From: Ctena decussata
Lineage: Eukaryota > Mollusca > Bivalvia > Lucinida > Lucinidae
NCBI GenBank assembly: GCA_963989385.1
Contig: OZ022503.1
Coordinates: forward strand, 70,096,123 to 70,160,122
DNA: 64,000 nucleotides
Reading direction: 5' to 3'
Shown here: positions 10,752 through 21,961 of the stretch, in pieces
Layout: each line of letters starts with the position of its first letter
Position numbering within the stretch: position 1 is the first letter of the stretch
Notes under the pieces: generated by a model
The model's database searches: none
What the model saw: only the letters and a program-made list of their open reading frames with translations
What the model was told of the DNA's origin: nothing
Translations under genes and position numbers: made by a program

Positions 10752-11972
10752 TTTGTCGTTTCTTACTAAAGGAATGACTTAACTTGGTGTAGATAAGTAT
10801 TTTTTTTCTGTAATATAAGTTCGTTTAAAAAAAACCTTACTCCCATTTTTCATTGTTATATTAACTAACGTCGTGAACTATGGCCATGAGTCTCAGCCAC
10901 AACATTTATCTTTCTCGGCGCAGCTGAGTTAGACTGGCTGCAGTCTGAAACATTGATTTGCATTTTCTTTTTCTTTTTCATTCTTTTTACTAAGTCTCAT
11001 GCCTCTAAAATCCCACTTTTGTTTTGGTCTGATAAAACAGAGAGATAATAAAGACTTGCTACAGACCCCTTGGATAGACTAGCATCATTTAAGAGAATAA
11101 TAATAAGAAAATATGTTTTATCGACTGAAGCCAGTCTACAGCTGAGTATAATTTCGCTTTTGTTCCATATTTCGAAAGAATTCATTGGTCGAATAATGCG
11201 TGTGTCAAAATTTAGCCAATAATATCAAAGGTGAATATTTAATCTTCGTTTTTTCCCGTTGTACTGCACTGCATGAATACCAGCACTCTGTCAGATGTTG
11301 ATTCAAAATGTTTCTCTTGTTTGTATTTACAATGGAAATTTTATCGAAAAACAGACGCAGATATTCAAAACTTTTTTTTTCAGTGTAGATCTACTTTTGA
11401 TTTCTACTTTCGGTTTAATACACACAAACAAACATTGCATCATGTTGGTAACTGTTTTGGAATCAAGTCATTCTCCCGCAGTCCATTTTGGAATTCCAAA
11501 TTGGACAGCTCAATTTTGAGATAGGTCATTGTCGCTACCCAGTGTTAGAATTACGGTTGCTAGTGCCTACCGCCACTTGAGTCACATTCATGAAAGTTAT
11601 TGTCAACTCTTCACCTAGAGACATATTACAAAACACACTTCCATTTAATTTGTGCTGATTATCTTTTTTTTTTTAAGATTTTTAGTGTTTATACTAACCT
11701 TCAATATTTCCAACTCAAAAGCATTTTCTAAATCTGCTTTTCACAAAGTAGAATTCTATTAGTGCTGGTTATGTAGTTTAGAAAATGTTTCTGCGCACTG
11801 AAGGAAAAAATACGAGTATAACCATTTTTTTTCAATATAATGTCGCGACGTGTCCGTCAACAACTGACAATTAAGAGTTTTCGCTTAGCTTCGAACGCTT
11901 TTACCAGCGCATAAACTCTCTCTCAAAAAAAAAAAAAACTGAATGGCAAATAATAGATCCTTGATAAAATAC

Positions 11973-12060
11973 AATTTATTGATTGATTGATTTGATGCTT
12001 AACGTGGACCCTCTTTACAAACGACGCCATTTGTTCCCAAATATTTTGACGTTAAACTGA
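11973..12060 (-). repeat. SINE-A 3' tail relic
   Basis: TTGATTGATTGATTTGATGC followed by TTAACGTGGACC matches the tail-proximal part of SINE-A (read on the minus strand its end is ...GCATCAAATCAATCAATCAA). The body beyond it is unrecognisable. Confidence 0.5.
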
Positions 12061-12134
12061 ATTCACTGTATAAGGGTTATGTAAAGGATCAATTATACCC
12101 TATATTCCACGGATAAGTCAATAAAACACGTTTG

Positions 12135-12522
12135 GCACACAACGTTGAATCAAAATTAAATCAATGTTGAATTAACGTCATGACGTTGAGTTGGTTGGTT
12201 GGTTGATCTGATGCTTAACGTCCACGGTAAACAACTAAGGTCATGTCGGGACGGTCAGTTAACCTAACCACACTATTCCTGGGCAGGCTTAGACCTCCTA
12301 AGCGGTTAACATGTACTAAGTGCACATACTTTCGCCAGTAACTGACAACTGCCCTTCTTGAATCAGCGGAAGGAGAAACGAAAGTATGTGGCCAGACCGG
12401 GATTCGAACCCAGGACCTCTGACTTACGAGTCAGGTGCCCTACCGATTGCGCTACCCGGCCCGGCTATGACGTTGAGTCAAGATTGATTAAATTTTGTTT
12501 CAACTTTGTGCAGGCTGTGAAT
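12135..12522. mobile_element. Family E palindromic MITE, split by SINE-A
   Basis: Left half AACGTTGAATCAAAATTAAA ... ATGACGTTGAGT and right half GTTGAGTCAAGATTGATT ... TTGTTTCAACTTTGTG are inverse to each other once the SINE at 12192-12466 is removed. A compact relative is the hairpin at 28245-28325 (CGCTGAATCAACATTAAATC and inverse). Confidence 0.6.
12192..12466 (-). mobile_element. SINE-A, full length, with 12 bp target duplication
   Basis: Read on the minus strand, a tRNA-like head begins at 12466 with an A-box region (TAGCGCAATCGGTAGGG) and B box (GGTTCGAATCC); the tRNA-like fold has an anticodon-loop equivalent CGT, as in tRNA-Thr. A ~150 bp body follows (ACATGACCTTAGTTGTTTAC), then a tail ending CAACCAACCAA. 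The 12 bp ATGACGTTGAGT at 12180-12191 repeats at 12467-12478: a target-site duplication showing insertion by target-primed reverse transcription. The order tRNA head, conserved body, tail fits the bivalve MetaSINE/V-SINE classes; I cannot assign which without alignment. Confidence 0.92.
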
Positions 12523-12665
12523 CGCCGGCCAAGTGAATATTCATACAGCGTCATATCAGGACGACGGTTGGGTGATAATGAAAGGCTGTATGCAATGGAA
12601 CCCCGTTTACATTTAAAAAGATTTTCGCCTAAAGCGAGGATCGAACCCGGGACCGCTAGATCAGC

Positions 12666-12780
12666 TTTTTTGGTTGGTTGATTTGATGCTTAACGTCCAC
12701 GGTAAACAACTAAGGTCATGTCGGGACGGTCAGTTAACCTAACCACACTATTCCTGGGCAAGCTTAGACCTCCTAAGCGG
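12666..12780 (-). mobile_element. SINE-A partial copy, downstream half of a dimer
   Basis: Contains only the tail and half of the body (TTGATGCTTAACGTCCACGG to AGACCTCCTAAGCGG) and has no tRNA head. It abuts the full copy at 12781-13056 with no target duplication between them. Only the outer 12 bp CGCTAGATCAGC (12654-12665 and 13057-13068) is duplicated, so both copies arrived as one insertion. Confidence 0.85.
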
Positions 12781-13056
12781 TTGGTTGGTTGGTTGATTTG
12801 ATGCTTAACGTCCACGGTAAACAACTAAGGTCATGTCGAGACGGTCAGTAAACCTAACCACACTATTCCTGGGCAGGCTTAGACCTCCTAAGCGGTTAAC
12901 ATGTACTAAGTGCACATACTTTCGCCAGTAACTGACAACTGCCCTTCTTGAATCAGCGGAAGGAGAAACGAAAGTATGTGGCCAGACCGGGATTCGAACC
13001 CAGGACCTCTGACTTACTAGTCAGGTGCCCTACCGATTGCGCTACCCGGCCCGGCA
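12781..13056 (-). mobile_element. SINE-A, full length, upstream half of a dimer
   Basis: Nearly identical to the copy at 12192-12466, with only a handful of differences, for example GGGACGG to GAGACGG and the anticodon-loop equivalent CGT to AGT. The near identity suggests recent activity of this SINE. The tRNA head is at 13056 and the CCAA-type tail runs into the partial copy at 12780. Confidence 0.92.
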
Positions 13057-13105
13057 CGCTAGATCAGCAGACCAGCGCTTAACTTAATGAGCTACCGGGG
13101 CTCTT

Positions 13106-14576
13106 ACATGTTTTGAAATTCGGCTAATTAGGTGTCGAGCCCAGTCCTATAATATGTTTGGTGTCTTTTAGTATTACAGTCAATCCTCTTTATAACGGCA
13201 TTCATTACAACAGCAACATTCTTTACTACGTCATTTTGATATGCACGGAAAAGCTATATTGTTCAAAAAGGACGTAAAATCACACAAGTATTCTGCATAA
13301 TGCATCATCAAACGCTCTCATAGATTGTTTGCGGCATGCAACTTGTTTCGCAAAATTGCGTATGAATCAATTTCGCATTATGAGAAAATAGCACCTTACA
13401 ATATTGATTCGCGGCAATAATAATGTCGTTAATTTGACCACCAGTCATTTACTTTGAACCCTGAGAAAATGGACTGTAAAGCATAATACCATCAGTCAAG
13501 ACTCAAATCAACCTGCATATTCGCGTGGTCTGATTAAATGCGTTACTTTTCCCGTCCCAAAAAGTATCTATACAGGAAAATAGCTAAGACTGTGACGGAC
13601 TTTTCAGAGACGCAGCTCTATAATGTTTTATTATGTTTTCTTCACACATTAAATACATGTTTTCATATGACACGTTTCATTAGAAAATTCTATAACAGAG
13701 CTGCAAATGTCGTATGTGACAATTTGGTCAATCGATATAGGAATATTTGCATATTTTCGAGGTATTGGATCCTTTGGAATTGCCTCTATTTGTATATATT
13801 ATACATATTATGTCTTGACGTAGAAGGATCAATGTTTTCTTTTATTCTTTGCCACACATTTACCATTAGTATACTAAAACAATTTAAACCAAGAGTTCAT
13901 GTACGATAATAAGCTGAAAAGAAGTGTTATGACGTCACAATAAAGTAGGGCTTAGGACTAATATTTGTGAAACAAACCTACTTCGGCTGATAGGAACAAT
14001 ATCTTAAAGGTTTTATATTGTTAAGATTCAAATATTTGCTCATATTTGACACCCTCTATCATTTGGTAATTCAACGTTTAAGGTTTTTTATAAGCTGCCA
14101 TTTTCTTATCGCAAAATATCCAATTTTTAGTACGAAAACATTGACCAATTTCAACAGTATAAATGTTTACATAATAGTTATTGCACTGAGTTATTCACTT
14201 CCAAAGATGATAAAATGTTAGACCTGCACAGTCAAATATAGAATCTTCATGCCGAGAAAGAAAAAGAATCATCATTATTATTGATATTATTTCTACTACT
14301 ACACCTACTGGCATGATCGTCTTTGTTGGCATTAGCAGCTTTAACATCCTTTATTGCTGTTTTTTATCTCAGTAATACCTTAATGGATTTGTCTTTTTAC
14401 GTTGCCCTTTAATTTTCAGGGCCTAAAGGTGATAAGACTTACTTTAGCCGCGTTCATTTTCATCTAAAAGGGTGAAATTGGAGAGATAAATATCTTAATT
14501 TTGTTATTAGTCCGGGGGGCATATGTCGTTCCCGTGAACATTCGTGTTAATTTTTGGCAACATATATTAACTGCAT
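13106..14576. other. No recognised element
   Basis: A worn family A hairpin motif (GACTCAAATCAACCTGC ... GTGGTCTGATTAA) lies at 13498-13538. The 123-codon frame at 13538-13909 and the 67-codon frame at 14018-14221 have no motif, are dominated by Phe/Ile/Tyr/Leu, and are probably chance in AT-rich DNA. Confidence 0.5.
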
Positions 14577-15225
14577 CAGTCGTGGGTACACAATGGAAAA
14601 ACACGTGTTGCCATTTTTTCTAGTGACTCTTTGGCCGTAACGTTCGATTATATACGTTACCTATGCGTATATTCGTTAAAATCATGTAATGTCAAGGTAG
14701 GCTCCTCATGTTTTATTTTCATTCTTAGTTTTTTTTTATAGAATCATCTGTCAGTATTAGAAAATGCAGCTAAGTTTGTTTTTTCACCATTTACTTCCAT
14801 GATTAGTAACGTAAATAACTTTAATTTAAAAAATAGACCAGTATAATACAACTTCCAGAATTACTTCACTGTCTCTCACAGAACAATTATAAATATAATA
14901 TCCTGGTAGCTCTTCAAGAATACTGTTTACTTGGAGCATTAGCCTTATCACCAAGTGGTTTAAGGGCTTCACGAGGTGTGTTTTATACGTGACGAAACTT
15001 AGAATATTTCAAATTGTAATAAATAAAGACTTGACAAATTCTGAACACGCACGCCAGGATTTGCTGTTTGCATATTTGTTATAGCACAACCAAAAAAATG
15101 TTATTGGTGTTATTGCCCAGCTACTCAATTTTACGATTCATGAAACAGTAACATACGTGATATCTCTGGGTATAAAACAAAAGTGCTAAGCATAGAATTA
15201 TTATTTTGAAGAAAAAAATTCTATC
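14577..15225 (+). repeat. Tandem repeat unit 1 of 3 (649 bp)
   Basis: Begins CAGTCGTGGGTACACAATGG and ends just before the next occurrence at 15226. Differs from units 2 and 3 by scattered substitutions and small insertions, e.g. ACACGTGTTG versus ACACATGTTG and a longer T run. No convincing coding sequence; an 87-codon frame that spans a unit junction at 15714-15977 is not preserved in the other units. Confidence 0.9.
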
Positions 15226-15853
15226 CAGTCGTGGGTACACAATGGAAAAACACATGTTGCCATTTTTTTCTAGTGACTCTTGGGCCGTAACGATCGATTA
15301 TATACGTTACCTATGCATATTTTCGTTAAAATCATTTAATGTCAGATAGGCTCCTCATGTTTTATTTTCATTCTTATTTTTTTATAGAATCATCTGTCAG
15401 TATTAGAAAATGCAGCTAAGTTTGTTTTTTCACCATTTACTTCCACGATTAGTAACGTACATAACTTTAATTTAAAACTAAGTCCATTATAATACAACTT
15501 CCAGAATTACTTCACTGTCTCTCACAGAACAATTATAAATATAATATCCTGGTAGCTCTTCAAGAATACCTTTTATTTGGAGCATTAGCCTTATCACCAA
15601 GTGGTTTAAGGGCTTCACGAGGTGTGTTTTATACGTGACGAAACTTAGAATATTTCAAATTGTAATAAATAAAGACTTGACAAATTCTGAACACGCACGC
15701 CAGGATTTGCTGTTTGCATATTTGTTATAGCACAACCAAAAATGTTATTGGTGTTATTGCCCAGCTACTCAATTTTACGATTCATGAAACAGTAACATAC
15801 GTGATATCTCTGGGTAAGCATAGAATTATTATTTTGAAGAAAAAAATTCTATC
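15226..15853 (+). repeat. Tandem repeat unit 2 of 3 (628 bp)
   Basis: Very close to unit 3. Relative to unit 1 it lacks a short block near its end: GGGTATAAAACAAAAGTGC is shortened to GGGTAAGC around 15811. Confidence 0.92.
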
Positions 15854-16494
15854 CAGTCGTGGGTACACAATGGAAAAACACATGTTGCCATTTTTTTCTA
15901 GTGACTCTTGGGCCGTAACGATCGATTATATACGTTACCTATGCATATTTTCGTTAAAATCATTTAATGTCAGATAGGCTCCTCATGTTTTATTTTCATT
16001 CTTATTTTTTTATAGAATCATCTGTCAGTATTAGAAAATGCAGCTAAGTTTGTTTTTTCACCATTTACTTCCACGATTAGTAACGTACATAACTTTAATT
16101 TAAAACTAAGTCCATTATAATACAACTTCCAGAATTACTTCACTGTCTCTCACAGAACAATTATAAATATAATATCCTGGTAGCTCTTCAAGAATACCTT
16201 TTATTTGGAGCATTAGCCTTATCACCAAGTGGTTTAAGGGCTTCACGAGGTGTGTTTTATACGTGACGAAACGTAGAATATTTCAAATTGTAATAAATAA
16301 AGACTTGACAAATTCTGAACACGCACGCCCAGGATTTGCTGTTTGCATATTTGTTATAGCATAAACATAAAAATGTTATTGATGTTATTGCCCAGCTACT
16401 CAATTTTACGATTCATGAAACAGTAACATACGTGATATCTCTGGGTATAAAACAAAACTGCTAAGTAAAGAATTATTGTTTTAAAGAAAAACAT
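15854..16494 (+). repeat. Tandem repeat unit 3 of 3
   Basis: Nearly identical to unit 2 over its first ~440 bp, but its final part keeps the TATAAAACAAAA block as in unit 1, so unit ends are mosaic. Homology is lost after about 16494. Confidence 0.9.
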
Positions 16495-18534
16495 TCTGAA
16501 ATCATAAACCAGCATTTGATTTGTGTAAAGGCGCCAAACAAAGTGATATAGGAAGTTTGATACAGGTGAAACATGATCTACGATTGTCTGGGTACGTTAA
16601 ACGTTACCAGTAATCATATATTCAAAATATTGAAAAGATCTGGTACATTGAATGTACAAATTAAAAGACACTAGAGCAAAAATGTAACCCGATCCTTGAA
16701 AAGTGAAGCCAAACTTATATCGAAAAAAGCTAACCCGAACATGTGCTGACAGTAGATACATTCTTAAGACTATAATATATTTTACGTGACCAAGGGGAAC
16801 ATTATTGTTCAGTTTACATCGAGTAACAAGCCCCGGGTCAAAACGTTGCATAGTAGTTTATTACATAGCTATGCCTGGTCTATGTATATTGTTCATAACG
16901 GTAATGTACCAGCTGGGATCTTAAGAGTACAGCATCATAGACAATTATTATAAGTAGAAGGAAAAGAAAAAAAAAAGGAATTTGTGTCACGGGCTATAAC
17001 AGCAGTATAGAAATACATTTATACACAATCTTTGTTGAATGATTATTTTTATTTCAATACTATTTTTCCTTTTTCTTACTGGTATGATTATGTACAACGG
17101 TCTCTTAAAAGAAATGATTCAGCATGGAACCTATGGAACCTATGCTTACTTTTGAGTTAACGATTTATTTATTTATCCATTTATTTTTTTAGGGACAGAG
17201 TTCAACAGAATTCTAAGCCACATAACGAAATGGGAAGTAAAGATGACAGAGTATTTTGGTGTAGGATATTTCTGCTCTGTTATATCTTGGCGAATCCAAG
17301 TTGTTCTTAATAATTTATTGAATCATAATTTTACTTTACAGACGATAATCAAAACAAAGAGAAGGAAAACAGAACGAGTAACGAATATAACCAGTTACTG
17401 AGTATGCTCAAACTGAAATATATTAGTTCTGAATAGAAAATAAACGAACGATACAAGTGATGTTGTTGTTGTTGTCAGTCTTGGTGTATATCGTCTCCAT
17501 TGTCACACGGACTAACTCCACAGTGCCACAGCAAGATGGTGATACAAGTAATGCATACTGAACTAACATTTGTACCTGATTTTCAATTGATTACACTGAC
17601 TCTTACAATATTACCAAATTGCTTACCAATAATAACGGAAGTACGTAGGCTTCTTGTTTATTAGATGTTGCTGCTATTCTGCATGATCCTTGTCCAGATA
17701 TTTCAAATACAGTAAGAAAATGCAGCTTTATGGCGCCGGTAATATCAATATAACAACCGAAGAAATATACATATTGAAAGTTAAATGAACAAACTTAAAT
17801 TCGTCTATCATAAAATTAAGCTGTTTGTGATAACTGATCAGAACACAGACAGGGGGGTGGGTGTCCAGAATCACCTGACTGAATAAATCTTGGTGATGTT
17901 ACAATCAGCGATACGTGTCAATAACAGACCGATAACAAGACACTTTGTGTTTCATAAAAAACATTTGTTTTCATTGTACATTGTCACAGTGACAATAATA
18001 TGTTGCAGTGTAACCGATGGGAGCAACACAAATGGGTAACGTTGATTACAATTCAGCATGTAAGTTACAATTAATGGGATTAACACAAACTTGCTTATGA
18101 GGCAGTATTGTGCAAAGGGTTGTTGAATGAGAATGCAATCGACATCATAGCAATAAGGGTGTTAGTAACGGTCGACTGAGCCAATACTTCTGTCAATAGA
18201 CTCTTTTGCATGTAGGTTGTCTGATTGGCTCGGTCGACAGCACAGGTAGGGAAATAGCTCTCACCTATATGACAGCTCTAAACCTAGACATAAATCACAT
18301 AATGTCTACTATCAACTTACATATATTTTCCTTGTCGCACGTAATTTCAAATGATGAGTTTTGTGACGTTGCTATAAGTCAATGTAAATGTTAAGAAAGT
18401 TCTACATGCTTTATGTGTCTTGCTGAGTTCTTATATGTATTAAATAGCAAACTTTGCCATCTTAGTGATAAGTAAACTGTTCTCTGGCATCTGAGAACTG
18501 AGCCTCTGAAAACAGTTTTCTCCATTAAAAACTT
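16495..18534. other. Unassigned stretch
   Basis: No element with clear ends. It holds a 33-codon open frame at 17460-17561 whose N-terminus reads like a signal peptide (see findings) but which overlaps a TTG microsatellite, so it is not called as a gene. Other frames (16597-16851 minus, 18206-18394 plus) show no motifs. Confidence 0.45.
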
Positions 18535-19105
18535 ATCCCTGATAAAATACAAACATTTAACGTAATGTTACTGTTACATTGCCTTTCAAGTACAATATAA
18601 CCCCATATTATCATAGTTTGAAGACATATAACATTGGTGTTTCTTCACGATAAGATGTACATCTGCTAACTTAAGACGTTAAATATATAACACTGAAGGG
18701 CTACAGTGAGAAACTGTTGTCAATCTAGGAGAAATTCCTAAGAAAAAAAATGCACTCTTTCTTCAGCAGGCAATGCCACAGCTAACTGCAGCGTAAATAA
18801 TTCAAAATATACAAACAATTCTTTCAAAGATGGGCATGATTCAATCAGAAGAGACAAACTGTATTAAAAACAACACATCCTAAATTCATTCCAGCGATTT
18901 ATTCAGATCATGGTTGTTTATTCTATTATTTATTTTTAGTTATTGTGATATACATGTACGTTACAGGTCTTGCGCGACGGATAACTTATCTTTTTAAAAT
19001 ATTTCAGTTTGTTTTTATATTTCTGGATATTTAAGAAAAAGTCATATTTATAAATTTAATTGTTCCCCACATTTCATATATAACAGCTGGCTGCTGTAAA
19101 GTCTG
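18535..19105 (+). repeat. 571 bp tandem duplication, copy 1
   Basis: Read side by side with 19106-19676 I found no difference. The junction word is ATCCCTGATAAAATAC. No coding sequence. Confidence 0.93.
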
Positions 19106-19676
19106 ATCCCTGATAAAATACAAACATTTAACGTAATGTTACTGTTACATTGCCTTTCAAGTACAATATAACCCCATATTATCATAGTTTGAAGACATAT
19201 AACATTGGTGTTTCTTCACGATAAGATGTACATCTGCTAACTTAAGACGTTAAATATATAACACTGAAGGGCTACAGTGAGAAACTGTTGTCAATCTAGG
19301 AGAAATTCCTAAGAAAAAAAATGCACTCTTTCTTCAGCAGGCAATGCCACAGCTAACTGCAGCGTAAATAATTCAAAATATACAAACAATTCTTTCAAAG
19401 ATGGGCATGATTCAATCAGAAGAGACAAACTGTATTAAAAACAACACATCCTAAATTCATTCCAGCGATTTATTCAGATCATGGTTGTTTATTCTATTAT
19501 TTATTTTTAGTTATTGTGATATACATGTACGTTACAGGTCTTGCGCGACGGATAACTTATCTTTTTAAAATATTTCAGTTTGTTTTTATATTTCTGGATA
19601 TTTAAGAAAAAGTCATATTTATAAATTTAATTGTTCCCCACATTTCATATATAACAGCTGGCTGCTGTAAAGTCTG
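19106..19676 (+). repeat. 571 bp tandem duplication, copy 2
   Basis: Identical to copy 1, and it continues into the unique-looking block 19677-19866, which with it forms the longer ancestral unit of ~760 bp. Identity this high means a very recent event or an assembly duplicate. Confidence 0.93.
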
Positions 19677-19866
19677 ATGTTACTTACCCACCCAGAACGT
19701 TAACCAGTTTCTAGGTAAAACACAGAAATATAATGTGGCAACATAGCAACGACAATTTTTGAGCTTCAAAGAGCCTGCCCTTGATGACTATGATGGGGGA
19801 GGGGGCATAAAATTAACCGTTATGCCTACAGGATCCCACTTGTTTTGCACATGACCCTGGACTATT

Positions 19867-20602
19867 ATGCCTTGGATAAATTACAGTTATGTAACGTAAT
19901 GTTACTGTCTGGGTGCCTTTTTTGATAAAACACCAATGTTATTATAGCAGAGTGAATGCTACAATGACGCTTTTAATGCTTACACGTACCTTTTTCATTT
20001 TTACATATAATACAGTTTTCAGTCGACGTTAGCTCTTCTTTAATAGTGTTTTGAGAATTCTTAAGAAATAAGTTACATTCTATCATCAGTTGATATTATA
20101 ACTGCAAACTGCAACCTTACTGATTCAAAATATATCAAGAAATTATTTCAAAGATAAGAGGAGCATGAGTCAAAGACAAGTGATATCTTATGCTCATTAA
20201 GGACTACATGAATAAACCTCATTCCAATGAATTTGTTATTATTCTCATAGTTCGTTCGAATTTTTGGTTACAGTTATATACGTTACAAATATATCATAAC
20301 AGTTGACCAATATTTTAGGTCTACATTTTGCTTTTTATGTATTAGAATATTCAAAAAGGCATATTTATGACATATAACATTTTCTGCAAATCATTTGTTA
20401 CATCTGGTTGCTGTATTGGGTCAATGTTACCCCACCCACTACTTTGGCTATTTTCTCGGTAAAATGGTGAAAGAAAAAATTGCAATAACCATTTTTCACC
20501 TTCTAAAAGACTGTCCTGAGTGACTATGATAAAGACATTAAATTAACATTCATGTTCACGGGACCCTTTTTTTACGACATATGCGCTGGACTATATGCGT
20601 TT
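19867..20602 (+). repeat. Old diverged third copy of the ~760 bp unit
   Basis: Collinear with 19106-19866 but well diverged: TAACGTAATGTTACTG is shared at the start, then CTTAAGAAATAAGTTACATTC, GATTCAAAATATATCAA, CATCTGGTTGCTGTA, ACCCACCCACTA and finally ATGCGCTGGACTATATGCG against CATGACCCTGGACTATTATG. A long-standing tandem pair therefore existed before the recent 571 bp duplication. Confidence 0.7.
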
Positions 20603-20718
20603 TATAATTAAAGTTTATTGAGTGTTTGAGAAAACGAGAATCAACTATCAGTGCATCTAAAAGTGAAAATTGTGACAGGTTCACGTTAATGTACATGCCG
20701 ACTGGAACATTTACAATA

Positions 20719-20952
20719 TGAGCCGCGACACGAGAAAACCAACAAAGTGGTTGTGCGCCCAGCGCAGACTAAGACCAGCCTGGACATCCGCCCAGTCTGA
20801 TCAGAGTCTTTGCTGTCCGCTTGAAGCTAGCTTAGACCCTTAGCTACTTTTTAAGCCCACAGAAAGGCTTCGATCTACTGAGTGGATACCTAGGTTGATC
20901 TGAGTCTGCGTTGGGCGCACAACCATATTGTTGTTTTTCTCGTGTCACGGCA
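20719..20952. mobile_element. Family A MITE, full length, worn right end
   Basis: The left terminus is perfect and the right terminus reads CGTGTCACGGCAT, with two bases lost. The internal hairpins are present with several substitutions. Confidence 0.88.
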
Positions 20953-21479
20953 TATGTATACATGGCTTGAATTCTTATTTGACGCGATGCCAATCATAGT
21001 ACACAGCAAACTTTTGCTGGTATATCTCAGTACACCACCGGGACATGCCGTCAGAATAATCAAATACGGAAATAATTTATAACAACATTTCTAGGAAATC
21101 TGACGTTTTCTCATCCGTGGAGACTTGCTCTTCGATATAAAGTACAGAAATGAACGAGTTGTGATTTCTCTTAAATCAGTTGTAATAAAGGCTGGTAATA
21201 TCTTGTATAATTATTAGGTAGAAAAAAAAACATATTTTTTCCAGGGAAAGGATTGGTAAGGTGATGACCTTATCCAAAAGATTTTGTCTGCACCAAAATG
21301 AAACAGAATATTTTTTGCCTGCAAATGGAACTCTGTATATTGAGTCGGCCAGAAGTTTGGCAAACATTTATAGAGCTGATGTCCGAACAATTCTCAAATT
21401 TCATTCAAATGCGCCAGTCCTTTACATTTCTCGAGTCTATCAACTCTAAAGGACATTTACCTTAGTATAATGGACGGTT

Positions 21480-21640
21480 GATAATATTACACGAGGATCT
21501 TACATGAGTGCTCGTGTATTATTGAATTTATTAAACGAGTAGGGGAAACAAATAAGATGCGAGGCTATGCCGAGCATCTAAGCGGTTTTCGCAAACGAGT
21601 TAAATAAATTCAATAATACAGGAGCATGAATGAAAGAATC
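21480..21640. mobile_element. Hairpin element around an inner stem
   Basis: Arms TGTATTATTGAATTTATT and AAATAAATTCAATAATACA enclose a second small stem (AGATGCGAGG/CCGAGCATCT, 21557-21580). The outer CATGAGTGCTC/GAGCATGAATG also pair. A palindromic non-autonomous element is likely, but its true ends are unclear. Confidence 0.6.
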
Positions 21641-21961
21641 TATTTATCATATGACACTAAAATCGCATTTTATGAGCAAATTTGCACTAAAACGTCACGA
21701 TTTCGCAATGAGAAATTGCGACGTTTGTACATGGACGTAGGTACATAACATTACGACGTTATTTGCATATTCAGTCCACTAGTTGATAATCGTTATTTAG
21801 CGCATGGCTTTATAACACTATCAGATGCGCCATCATATGATAAACAACAATATCGCACACAAAAGTGTATGCGAAGTGAGTATAAGGTTTGAAGAATTAT
21901 TCTCACAAAGTATTTTTTTATGAACAGACAGTTTGTCTTCGTGCTGACTTTTCATCCATTA

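Larger units (their letters stand above)
12525..13105 (-). mobile_element. SINE-B, interrupted by a SINE-A dimer
   Basis: On the minus strand a tRNA-like head starts at about 13105 (GAGCCCCGGTAGCTCATTAA), is interrupted at 13056-12666 by SINE-A sequence, and resumes with GATCTAGCGGTCCCGGGTTC and a B box GGTTCGATCC at 12640-12650. The body (GGTTCCATTGCATACAGCC, then CGTCCTGATATGACG) continues to about 12525. The same body occurs at 34405-34510 (+) and, older, at 24225-24330 (+). Confidence 0.75.

Noticed and set aside
12395..12466. tRNA-Thr-like gene on the minus strand
   Set aside because: It is continuous with a SINE body and tail and has a target duplication; the same head recurs at 13056. 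It is a SINE head, not a tRNA gene.
12358..12681. 107-codon plus-strand frame
   Set aside because: It is SINE-A and SINE-B read on the opposite strand across their tRNA-like heads.
13538..13909. 123-codon plus-strand frame
   Set aside because: Composition dominated by Phe, Ile, Tyr, Leu and Cys, as expected from AT-rich DNA; begins in a worn family A relic.
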